8,829 bases of DNA from Oscillospiraceae bacterium (GTDB lineage: Bacteria; Bacillota_A; Clostridia; Oscillospirales; Oscillospiraceae). The DNA lies in the NCBI GenBank assembly GCA_015067895.1, contig SVLP01000057.1:1-8829 (forward strand), written 5' to 3'. The notes beneath the pieces are model-generated. The model did not search any database. It worked only from the letters and a program-made list of their open reading frames with translations, and was not told the origin of the DNA. Below, one piece after another: positions 1 to 6,959 of the stretch (within the stretch, counting starts at the first letter, position 1; the number at the start of each line of letters is the position of its first letter). A program made the position numbers and the translations under genes.

Positions 1-3000
1 AGTCGGTCTCCTTCACATCCACGAAGGGATTGTTGGTGGAGGTGGGCTCGGGAGAACCGGCAGCTCTCCACAGGAAGGTGACCACGGCGGCACGCTGGCA
101 GACGCCGTTGGGGTTGAAGGTGGTCTCCGTTGCACCGGTGGTGATGCCCTTCTCCACAGCCCACAGGACGGGATCGATGTAGAAGCTGTCCTCGGGAACG
201 TCCACGAAGGGGTTCTCACGGGTGGCGTCACAGCGGGAACAGCCGGTGCCCTTCCAGTCATGGCCCAGTGCGGGGATCTCCTCCTGGGCAACCAGGATCT
301 CGCCGCAAACGGAGCACTTCTTGCCCTCAGTCAGGCCGGGCTCGGTACAGGTGGCGTCCTTACCGGGGATGATCTCCTCGGTGTGGCCGACAGCGGGAAC
401 GGTGACGGTCTCGCGGCTCAGCTCCACGTCACACTCGGAGCAGTAAACCACGGAGTCGTAGGAACCGGCCTCGGTGCAGGTGGCGGCCTTTTCGTTCTCG
501 ATCACGGGCTCAGCAGCAGTGTGGCCCAGAGCGGGGATGGGCTCACCCTTGGCGATCAGCTCGCCGCAGTCATTGCAGTAGGTGTCGCCGGTGTAGCCGT
601 CCTCGGTGCAGGTGGGGTTCTTGACGTCGTAGACCTCGGTGTTCTCATGGTCGCAGAGGGTGATCTTGGTCACACGGATGGGTACGATCTCCGCGATGGC
701 TGCGAAGCCGCCCTGGCCCTCCAGGACAGAGATCTCGATGTAGCGGGCGTCGGCGTTCTCGGCCAGCTTCTGGACAGTCCAGGCACCGCCGGTGCGGCTT
801 GCACCGGGAACGGCGATGTTGGTGTCCTCAGCCAGGACATTGCCCTCGGCATCCAGGATGCGGTAGCCGTAGACCTGGACGATGCCGTTGTTGGCGGAGG
901 GACGCTGCTGGAACTTGAAGCCGCCGATGGTCAGGGTGGTGCCCAGATCCACGGTGATGACAGCGGGGTTGCTGGGGCTGACGCCGCCAGACCAGCTGGA
1001 GTGCCAGAAGGAGGAGCTGTTGCCGTCAACGGCGGCGTTGGGATCGCCGTTGGGAGCAGTCTCGCTGCCGATGGCATCGGTGTTGGCCTCGGCGGAGATG
1101 TCGGGATACTCGCTTCTGTCGATGTCGCTGACGATGGTGTCCTCAACGGTGAAGGTGAACTCCTCGACCTTGCCGCTGGGGAAGGTGGCGGTCAGGACGG
1201 TGGTGCCTGCGCCGATGGCCTTGATGGTGTTGTTCTGCTGATCCAGCTCCACAACGCCCTCAACGCTCATAGTCCAGACGATCTTGTCCAGGCTGCTACC
1301 GTAGATGTTGGCAGTCTCGCCCAGGAGCAGATCGGTCTTGCTGACGGTGACGATCTCCGCGCCCTCCAGCTCGGTGATCTTCAGGTTATCCAGGATGAAG
1401 TCCACGGTGCCGGTGGCGGTGTCGGAGTAGCAGCGGCTGCCGTTCATGTACAGGCCGATCCAGGTCTGGCCGGAGCCGGAGCCGACGACCTCCATGGTGG
1501 CGTGACGGGTGGTGCTGGCGGTGGGCAGGTACTCAGAAGGAGCGGTGTAGGTCTTGCCGTCGCCGACAACCATCTGGTAGCCGCCGGAAACGGTCTGGTA
1601 GTCGAACTCCACCTGGTAAGCCTTACCGGCCTCGAAGCGGAAGTTCTGGGGGATGGTCTGGTAGACGATACCGGTGATGTTGGTGTGGTGCTTCAGAGCC
1701 CACTCGCCGTCGATGACGTCGTCAACGGCCTTGCCGTTCCAGCCACGGTCGGTGAAGGGGGAGTTGTCCTGGGCCAGGTGGGTACGGGAGTCGCCGCCTG
1801 CGTTGTAGGTCAGGACGAAGGGATACAGGCCCTGAACCACGGACTCGAAGCCCTGCTCGAAGGAGCCGTCCTCCTTGTAGTTGCCCAGGGTCTTCTGGAC
1901 AACGCGGATGTCGTCGATGGTGGTGTAGCCGGAGCCGGCCTCACGGGAGATGGTCAGCTCGGCAGTCTCGCCCTCGGCCACGAAGGTGACCAGCATGCGC
2001 TGCATGTTGGTGCCGTGCTCGGAGTCGGAGGAGATGGTGTTGCGGACGATGGAGCGGTAGGTGTAGGAGGTGTTCTCCTGCTCGCCGGCTTTGACGGTCA
2101 GGGCAGCCTTGGCGTCGGACTCGTTGGCGATGTAGACCTCGGCCACGTAGTCCTCACCGGCGGTCAGGCCGGAGATGGTGGTGGAAATGGCGATGTCCTT
2201 GTCGGTGTTGGACAGGTACAGCTGCTGGTCGCCCAGGTTGGTGACGTTGATCTCAACGCCCTCAGCGTCGATGTCGCCGGACCAGTCGGCGGCATCCAGC
2301 TTGGCGCCGTCGGCATAGCCGTTGAAGCCGGGATCGACCACGTAGTCCATCTCGCCGAAGTCAGCCTTCAGCTCCTTGGACTCGGCGCCCTTGACAACAA
2401 CGTAAGCAACAGAAGCTTCAGCGGTCAGGGTGATGAAGCCGTCAACAACGGCCACAGAGGTCTCTTCCACACGGCCCTGGTCGGTCAGCTTGTAGACGAC
2501 CACGTTCTCCAGAGCCTTCCAGTCGTCCTGGAGCTCCCAGGTGGTGGTGCCGCCGTCCAGATTCCAGTGGTACAGCTTCTCGGAGCCGTCCTGGTTGTCG
2601 ATCCAGGGCAGCAGATAGGTGGACTCGTTGACGTCGGTGTTCAGAACCACCTTGCCGTTCAGGGTGATGACGCGCTCGATCTCGATATCGGAGCGCTGCT
2701 CCTCATTTCTGGTGACGACGACGATGTCGCCAGCCTCGTTGGTCAGAGTGATCTGCTTTTCGGTGTTGCCGACAGGGGACTCGCCCTCAGCGTAGTTCTC
2801 CCAGTCGATGACCTGGTAGTGCTGCAGGAACTTGGTGGGAACATTCTCGTTGAAGGTGCCCTCGATGTACTGGTTGAAGTTCTGCTGACCGCCCCAGCCC
2901 TCGAAGCCGTACAGACGGAAGCCGCCCAGCAGGGGGTTGTCAGCGGTGCCGCCGAAGGCGGGCCAGTTCAGAACCTGAGAATCACGCTGGTCGTTTCTCA

Positions 3001-5527
3001 GGAAGCGGATGATGTCGGAGTTCAGGCCCTTGGCACCGGCACCGCCGTAGGTGGTGTCGGTGGACCAGTGCTGCCAGGTGGAGTCATACTCGCCCTCGCC
3101 GGAGAACTCGGTGGAGAAGCGCCAGCCCAGGGAGTTGATCTCCTCGGCGATCCGTCTGGTCTCCCAGGCGTCCTGATACCAGACGTCCAGGTAGATGAAG
3201 TCCATGTTGTGCTCATGGGTGGCTGCATCGGCGCGAACCAGCTCCAGCAGCTCCTCACGGGTGACCTCGGTGACACCGTCGCCATTGGTCAGGATGCCCT
3301 GGGAATCCTTGACGTATTCCTGCTTCTCCCAATCCAGGCTCAGGAAGTCGGTCTCATTGATGCGGTCGTACAGCTGCACGAAGCGCTTCAGGCGGGCGTC
3401 GGAGGACAGATCCCACAGCTTGTTGATGACCACGGACTGATCCAGCCAGCCCCAGCCGTTGCCGTTGCGGTTGCCGGTGGGACCGGAGATCATGGTCTCG
3501 TTGAAGGAGCGGGCCTCGGGATAGGCCTCCTGGGCGTTGACGTGGATACCGACCTCGGTATTGTAGTCGTGTGCGATCTCAAGGAGCTTCTGGAAGTCCT
3601 CGATGCCGCCCAGACGCTCGCCGACATCGGCGTACTCGGAGTTGGCGGAGTCGTGGCCCTCGTTGCCGTAGCCCTTCAGCAGCAGTGCCTGGGGCAGGCC
3701 GTCGGTGGCCAAGTAGACCTTCTTGACGTTGTCAGCGGTCACCAGGAAGGGGTTGGGAGCGGCGGACTCGAAGTTCATGACGATACGGTAGTTGACCATA
3801 TCCTTGATGCCCTCGTTGCCCTGGGCGTAGTGCATGACCTCGCGGAAGGCGATGGCGCCGTCGTTCCAGTCCATCTCGCCGTCGCCGTTCAGGTCGTCCT
3901 CGGCAATGGCGACCTTGATGCAGGGCAGCTCGGAGGTCTGGTACTCATAGTAGTAGGCGGAGGCCTGGCCGGTGGAGTCACCGGACTCATAATACCACAC
4001 GGCGCTGGTCAGGCTGATGGTGTCGGCGCCGTTGATGCGCTCGACACGCTTGTCGCCCTCGCGCTCGGAGTTGGAGTCGATACCGGCGGACAGCTTGCCG
4101 TTGGTCAGGAAGGCGTACAGGTAGCCGTCCTCGTTGGAGGGGATGAAGCCCTCGTCGAAGGTGATGTAGGTATCGGCCTTGGCGGTGGTGGTGGTGGACA
4201 TCTGGGCACCGGCGAAGACGGATTCCTCCTCGGAGGCGTCAACGGTCAGGATGTTCAGATGAGGGATGTCGATGGTGGCGATCCGGGCGCAGCCCTCGTT
4301 CTTCTGCAGCTCGGTGACCTGCCAGGTCAGGTTGCGGCCCTCGACGGTGATGGCCACGGTCATGTCCAGGTTGACATTGCCGCCCTCGACATGCAGATCG
4401 TAGGTCTTGACATTGCCGTCGATGACGGTGTTCAGGACAGCGGGCACGATGGCGTTGCCGTTGATGACGATCTCGTTCAGTGCGGTCTCGTTGCCCCGGA
4501 AGAAGGTCTTGCCGGTGGCGTCGGACTTCATAACATAGCGGGCGACCACGGGGAACTCCTTGCCCACGTAGACGGTCATGTCGTCGGACTCGATGGTGTC
4601 GTAGCCGCTCAGATCCAGGTCAGCCTTGGACTCCAGGACGGCATCGACCACGTTCATCTCGATGTTCTCGACGGTGACGGTGGTGGAGTAGGCCTGGTAG
4701 CCGGGCTTGCTGACGGAGAAGGAATACTCGCCGATCTGGATGCCTTCGAAGTAGTAGGCACCGTTCTCGTCGGTCTCGGTGGAATAATTGCCCACGCGGA
4801 CGGTGGCACCGGCGACGGCATTGCCCTCGGTATCGGTGACGGTACCGGAAACGGGGGCCATGGCGGTCTCGATGATCTCCACGGTCTGGCCGCTGCGCTC
4901 GCAGCACCAACGCCAGGCGTCATCCATGCAGTTCACGCCGTCATAGGTGAAGTCGGCGAACTCGATGTGAGCACCGGCACCCTTGGCCATGACGCCGAAG
5001 CGGCCCAGATCACCATAGGAGGAGGTGAAGCTCTCTGCCATGTTCTTCAGGGTCTGGTTGGTGGCGTAGGCGGTGGTGCCGTTGACGGTAACGGCCAGGG
5101 TCTCGTTGCTCAGGGAGATGGTCAGGCTGATCTCCTCGCCCTCCACGGGATCGGGCAGGCCGGAGATCTGGGGCCAGTTCTCGGAGCCATTCCAGCGGTA
5201 CTGATAGTACCAGTGGCTGGAGGGATCCCAGCCGATGTACAGCCAGTTGCTGTCATCGATGTAGCTGTAGAAGACACCCCAGTTGGTGTTGGGCTTCAGG
5301 GCGAGGGAGATGGTACCTCCGCTCACCATGGTCTTGTCTCCGTCCAGATAGAACAGAGGGCCAGAGCCACTGGAATAGTTGTGGCCGCCGGCATTGCTGG
5401 CTCCGCCCGTCAGGGAGAACCATTTTCTGCCGCTGTTTCCTGCAGCGACCGCGATCCCGCTGGCACAGCTCAGGATCATGGTCATCACAAGAATCAGGCT
5501 CAGAATTCTTCTTGCGGTTTTTTTCAT
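1..5527 (-). CDS. Secreted endo-alpha-N-acetylgalactosaminidase (GH101) with CBM32-like and SLH domains; C-terminus cut by window edge
   Basis: Predicted to release Gal-beta-1,3-GalNAc from Ser/Thr of mucin-type glycoproteins at the cell surface. 1842 residues are visible. Order: signal peptide 1-29 (MKKTARR, hydrophobic core, AVA-A); lectin-like beta-sandwich about 33-220; carboxypeptidase-regulatory-like domain 223-300; GH101 N-terminal beta domain about 300-540; Ca-loop-like DLNGDGEMDW at 545; catalytic barrel to about 905 with GYGNEGHDS (D626), lid Trp692/Trp694 (NGWGWLDQ), nucleophile Asp781 (YLDVW), acid/base Glu807 (RFSTEF), then EYDSTWQHW and LLGGF; beta-sandwich to about 1060; two galactose-binding-like domains to about 1385; Big_2-like 1390-1460; F5/8-type-C (CBM32-like) about 1465-1620; Cys-pair repeats 1625-1769; SLH repeats from 1772. 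Catalytic assignments come from similarity to the S. pneumoniae enzyme as I remember it. The start is set by the signal peptide and GGAGG 8 bases upstream. A lipobox reading at Cys21 is weaker than signal peptidase I. Confidence 0.93.
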   Translation of the reverse strand, partial: MKKTARRILSLILVMTMILSCASGIAVAAGNSGRKWFSLTGGASNAGGHNYSSGSGPLFYLDGDKTMVSGGTISLALKPNTNWGVFYSYIDDSNWLYIGWDPSSHWYYQYRWNGSENWPQISGLPDPVEGEEISLTISLSNETLAVTVNGTTAYATNQTLKNMAESFTSSYGDLGRFGVMAKGAGAHIEFADFTYDGVNCMDDAWRWCCERSGQTVEIIETAMAPVSGTVTDTEGNAVAGATVRVGNYSTETDENGAYYFEGIQIGEYSFSVSKPGYQAYSTTVTVENIEMNVVDAVLESKADLDLSGYDTIESDDMTVYVGKEFPVVARYVMKSDATGKTFFRGNETALNEIVINGNAIVPAVLNTVIDGNVKTYDLHVEGGNVNLDMTVAITVEGRNLTWQVTELQKNEGCARIATIDIPHLNILTVDASEEESVFAGAQMSTTTTAKADTYITFDEGFIPSNEDGYLYAFLTNGKLSAGIDSNSEREGDKRVERINGADTISLTSAVWYYESGDSTGQASAYYYEYQTSELPCIKVAIAEDDLNGDGEMDWNDGAIAFREVMHYAQGNEGIKDMVNYRIVMNFESAAPNPFLVTADNVKKVYLATDGLPQALLLKGYGNEGHDSANSEYADVGERLGGIEDFQKLLEIAHDYNTEVGIHVNAQEAYPEARSFNETMISGPTGNRNGNGWGWLDQSVVINKLWDLSSDARLKRFVQLYDRINETDFLSLDWEKQEYVKDSQGILTNGDGVTEVTREELLELVRADAATHEHNMDFIYLDVWYQDAWETRRIAEEINSLGWRFSTEFSGEGEYDSTWQHWSTDTTYGGAGAKGLNSDIIRFLRNDQRDSQVLNWPAFGGTADNPLLGGFRLYGFEGWGGQQNFNQYIEGTFNENVPTKFLQHYQVIDWENYAEGESPVGNTEKQITLTNEAGDIVVVTRNEEQRSDIEIERVITLNGKVVLNTDVNESTYLLPWIDNQDGSEKLYHWNLDGGTTTWELQDDWKALENVVVYKLTDQGRVEETSVAVVDGFITLTAEASVAYVVVKGAESKELKADFGEMDYVVDPGFNGYADGAKLDAADWSGDIDAEGVEINVTNLGDQQLYLSNTDKDIAISTTISGLTAGEDYVAEVYIANESDAKAALTVKAGEQENTSYTYRSIVRNTISSDSEHGTNMQRMLVTFVAEGETAELTISREAGSGYTTIDDIRVVQKTLGNYKEDGSFEQGFESVVQGLYPFVLTYNAGGDSRTHLAQDNSPFTDRGWNGKAVDDVIDGEWALKHHTNITGIVYQTIPQNFRFEAGKAYQVEFDYQTVSGGYQMVVGDGKTYTAPSEYLPTASTTRHATMEVVGSGSGQTWIGLYMNGSRCYSDTATGTVDFILDNLKITELEGAEIVTVSKTDLLLGETANIYGSSLDKIVWTMSVEGVVELDQQNNTIKAIGAGTTVLTATFPSGKVEEFTFTVEDTIVSDIDRSEYPDISAEANTDAIGSETAPNGDPNAAVDGNSSSFWHSSWSGGVSPSNPAVITVDLGTTLTIGGFKFQQRPSANNGIVQVYGYRILDAEGNVLAEDTNIAVPGASRTGGAWTVQKLAENADARYIEISVLEGQGGFAAIAEIVPIRVTKITLCDHENTEVYDVKNPTCTEDGYTGDTYCNDCGELIAKGEPIPALGHTAAEPVIENEKAATCTEAGSYDSVVYCSECDVELSRETVTVPAVGHTEEIIPGKDATCTEPGLTEGKKCSVCGEILVAQEEIPALGHDWKGTGCSRCDATRENPFVDVPEDSFYIDPVLWAVEKGITTGATETTFNPNGVCQRAAVVTFLWRAAGSPEPTSTNNPFVDVKETD
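3..26. repeat. 24-base repeat, left copy (SLH-coding)
   Basis: These bases are identical to 8806-8829. On the minus strand both copies encode FVDVKETD at the start of an SLH repeat in the same codon register. The base just outside (g at 2, a at 8805) differs and is a synonymous GAC/GAT change. Confidence 0.9.
221..655 (-). repeat. Cys-pair (CxxC) repeats in the GH101 protein, residues 1625-1769
   Basis: Three imperfect protein repeats and a stub lie between the CBM32-like and SLH domains. Each has a TCTE(D/A/P)G motif, a CxxC pair (YCNDCGE, YCSECDV, KCSVCGE) and ends in PA(L/V)GH(T/D). The fourth is reduced to GCSRCD. The Cys and His spacing resembles zinc-ribbon-like repeats seen in clostridial surface proteins. 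A spacer or metal-binding stalk is inferred; no function is established. Confidence 0.7.
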
Positions 5528-5543
5528 GTCTGCTTCCTCCTTT
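5528..5543 (-). promoter_or_regulatory. Ribosome binding site of the GH101 gene
   Basis: The minus strand reads AAAGGAGGA before the ATG, with GGAGG at 5540-5536 and 8 bases to the start codon at 5527. This near-perfect Shine-Dalgarno fixes the start and immediately precedes a typical signal peptide. Confidence 0.85.
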
Positions 5544-5584
5544 TAATTTGCCTGCACATGTCTGTAGGGCATCTGCATATATTT

Positions 5585-5613
5585 ATCTTATCATCGATTT
5601 TGCTACAAATCAA
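5585..5613 (-). promoter_or_regulatory. Predicted sigma-A-type promoter of the GH101 gene
   Basis: On the minus strand, -35 TTGATT (5613-5608) and -10 TAAGAT (5590-5585) are 17 bases apart, giving a leader of about 50 bases. An overlapping alternative (TTGTAG, 17 bases, TAAATA) also exists. Two head-to-tail copies of ATCCGCT (plus-strand reading, 5613-5619 and 5620-5626) abut the -35 box and could be a regulator site. Confidence 0.6.
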
Positions 5614-5695
5614 TCCGCTATCCGCTTAATTTTTGTCATTTTTTAACACACCGTCCCCTGCCGCGCCCGGGATCCCGCCTTCCGGCAAAGGAAAC

Positions 5696-5722
5696 GGGCC
5701 TGCCGTAAGATACAGCAGGCCC
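5696..5722 (-). terminator. Predicted terminator of the nucleotidyltransferase gene
   Basis: A perfect 8-base-pair stem (5696-5703 with 5715-5722; GGGCCTGC / GCAGGCCC on the plus strand) lies 16 bases past the stop codon. The loop can add three inner pairs after a mismatch. On the minus strand the stem is followed by GTTTCCTTTG, a weak T-tract. It separates this gene from GH101, arguing against one operon, though leaky read-through is possible. Confidence 0.6.
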
Positions 5723-5738
5723 TTCTGAGAATATCCGA

Positions 5739-6662
5739 TCAGCCCCAGAGGTTTTCGGGATAGGTGCCGTCATGGCGCATGGCTGCCAAAGCGTTGACCA
5801 CAACGGGCTTGTCCTCCTTGTAAGTGACGCCGTACCACTTGTCCTCGCTGGACAGGACGCGGACTCTGGCCTTGCCGTCGGTCAGCAGTTGGCTGACCAC
5901 GGAGGGCAGGAAGTACTCGCCCTTCAGGGGATTGGTCTTGGCAGTCTCCTCCAGGAAGGCGGGGAACCGGGCCTCAGCCTCGTCCAGATAGCTGCGGGTG
6001 AAGCCCCACATGTTCATGGACACGATGGTGTCGCCGGGCAGATCCGTCCAGGTCTCGCCGTCATCCTCGGTGAACCGGGGCATTTCTTCACCCTTGATGA
6101 TCTTGGTGCGCTCGACCACGTTGTCCAGATAGCCCTCGGCATTGGTGGTGCACACGCCCCGGGCAACGCTGCCGTTCTCGGTGACGGTGTTCTTCAGCAG
6201 ATAGCCCACCATGGTGTACTCATAGCAGCCCTCGCTGTCGGGATGGGTGCTGAGGTAGTCGTAAATGGTCTTGAAGGCGCCGACGCCGTAGTAGTCGTCG
6301 GCATTGATGATGGCGAAGGGGCCGTCCACCACCTTCCGGGCCGCCAGAGCCGCATGGGCGGTACCCCAGGGCTTGGTGCGGCCCTCGGGAACGGTGAAGC
6401 CCTCGGGCAGGTCGGTGATGACCTGATGGACATACTTGATCTCCATCTTCTCGGGAACCCTGGGGCCAATGACCTCCTTGAAGGTCTCCTCCAGCTCGGG
6501 CTTGATGACGAACACCGCCGTCCGGAAACCGGCCCGGTAGGCGTCGAACAGGGAGTAATGGATGATGATGTTGCCGTGCTCGTCCACGGGATCGATCTGC
6601 TTCAGACCACCGTAACGGCTGCCCATACCGGCGGCCATGACCACAAGAACAGGTGCTTTCAT
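5739..6662 (-). CDS. Sugar-phosphate nucleotidyltransferase family protein (GT-A-like NTP_transferase fold), specificity unknown
   Basis: A 307-residue cytoplasmic protein expected to join a sugar-1-phosphate to an NTP, forming a nucleotide sugar and pyrophosphate. Visible motifs are a nucleotide-binding N-terminus MAAGMGSRYGGLKQ (9-22, with Lys21), KPWGTAHA (97-104), a metal-site segment INADDYYG (119-126) and NMWGF (217-221). There is no C-terminal left-handed beta-helix, so a bifunctional GlmU type is excluded. Relatives are usually annotated only as nucleotidyltransferase; UTP is a common donor in related enzymes, but neither sugar nor nucleotide can be read from the sequence. GGAGG with 9-base spacing fixes the start. 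It is divergent from galE and downstream of its own promoter. A role in making UDP-GalNAc or UDP-GlcNAc beside GH101 and GalE is conjecture; choline- or cell-wall-related substrates are alternatives. Confidence 0.85.
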   Translation of the reverse strand: MKAPVLVVMAAGMGSRYGGLKQIDPVDEHGNIIIHYSLFDAYRAGFRTAVFVIKPELEETFKEVIGPRVPEKMEIKYVHQVITDLPEGFTVPEGRTKPWGTAHAALAARKVVDGPFAIINADDYYGVGAFKTIYDYLSTHPDSEGCYEYTMVGYLLKNTVTENGSVARGVCTTNAEGYLDNVVERTKIIKGEEMPRFTEDDGETWTDLPGDTIVSMNMWGFTRSYLDEAEARFPAFLEETAKTNPLKGEYFLPSVVSQLLTDGKARVRVLSSEDKWYGVTYKEDKPVVVNALAAMRHDGTYPENLWG

Positions 6663-6676
6663 AATAAATAACCTCC
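6663..6676 (-). promoter_or_regulatory. Ribosome binding site of the nucleotidyltransferase gene
   Basis: The minus strand has GGAGG at 6676-6672, then 9 bases of AT-rich spacer to the ATG at 6662. This favours the start MKAPVLVV, which leads straight into the nucleotide-binding motif. Confidence 0.85.
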
Positions 6677-6718
6677 ATTTGAAAATACAGGGAAATACAA
6701 CCCTTCGAACCTATCGTT

Positions 6719-6746
6719 AGTATACAACATTTTCCAGTGAAGTCAA
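6719..6746 (-). promoter_or_regulatory. Predicted promoter of the nucleotidyltransferase gene
   Basis: On the minus strand, -35 TTGACT (6746-6741) and -10 TATACT (6724-6719) are 16 bases apart, both one base off consensus. The predicted leader is about 50 bases. Confidence 0.7.
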
Positions 6747-6750
6747 TCGG

Positions 6751-6768
6751 GCGGCGGCTTCCCGCCGC
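6751..6768. other. GC hairpin between divergent promoters
   Basis: A 7-base-pair perfect inverted repeat, GCGGCGG-CTTC-CCGCCGC, sits 4 bases upstream of the -35 box of the minus-strand promoter in otherwise AT-rich DNA. Neither side has a T-tract, so it is not an evident terminator. It could be a binding site, an insulator or chance. Confidence 0.4.
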
Positions 6769-6824
6769 TTCAGCTTATGCACATTTCATAAAAACCAGAT
6801 ATTTCGACAAAGGGAAGGGTTCTG

Positions 6825-6836
6825 TTTTGTACAAAA
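6825..6836. promoter_or_regulatory. Perfect 12-base palindrome, candidate operator upstream of galE
   Basis: TTTTGTACAAAA is self-complementary and lies 29 bases before the galE -35 box. An overlapping TTGTA-N6-TACAA inverted repeat spans 6827-6842. The position suits an activator or a shared regulator of both divergent genes. No regulator gene is in the window, and AT-rich palindromes also arise by chance. Confidence 0.3.
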
Positions 6837-6865
6837 ATACAAGGCTTTTTGGGTCACAAAATCGG

Positions 6866-6894
6866 TTGCAAGCACCAGTGTTCTATGCTATACT
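6866..6894 (+). promoter_or_regulatory. Predicted galE promoter with extended -10
   Basis: -35 TTGCAA (6866-6871), a 17-base spacer and -10 TATACT (6889-6894) preceded by TG at 6886-6887, an extended -10. Transcription would start near 6901, giving a leader of about 59 bases with no obvious riboswitch-like structure. Confidence 0.75.
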
Positions 6895-6942
6895 AAAATT
6901 TGTAAGAAGGCATTCCGCCCGAGGATCACATACTATTATAAT

Positions 6943-6959
6943 AAAGGAGATTTGCTGTT
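6943..6959 (+). promoter_or_regulatory. galE ribosome binding site
   Basis: AAAGGAG at 6943-6949 is followed by 10 bases before the ATG at 6960. The Rossmann glycine motif begins six residues after this start, as expected for a complete GalE N-terminus. Confidence 0.85.

Noticed and set aside
5461..5527. Lipoprotein signal in GH101 (Cys21 after ILS)
   Set aside because: The -2 Leu fits a lipobox poorly and a standard AVA-A cleavage site follows; C-terminal SLH repeats already explain surface attachment.
260..5629. A 1789-codon open frame on the plus strand, opposite GH101
   Set aside because: It lies in exact codon register with the minus-strand GH101 gene, so its stops would need TTA, CTA or TCA codons there, which this GC-ended gene does not use. 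The translation is low-complexity Gly/Val/Leu/Asp with no family motifs, while the minus strand has a signal peptide, GH101 motifs and a ribosome site. It is a composition artefact.
5772..6671. A 299-codon plus-strand open frame opposite the nucleotidyltransferase
   Set aside because: Same codon-register shadow effect; no recognisable motifs and the opposite strand is clearly coding.
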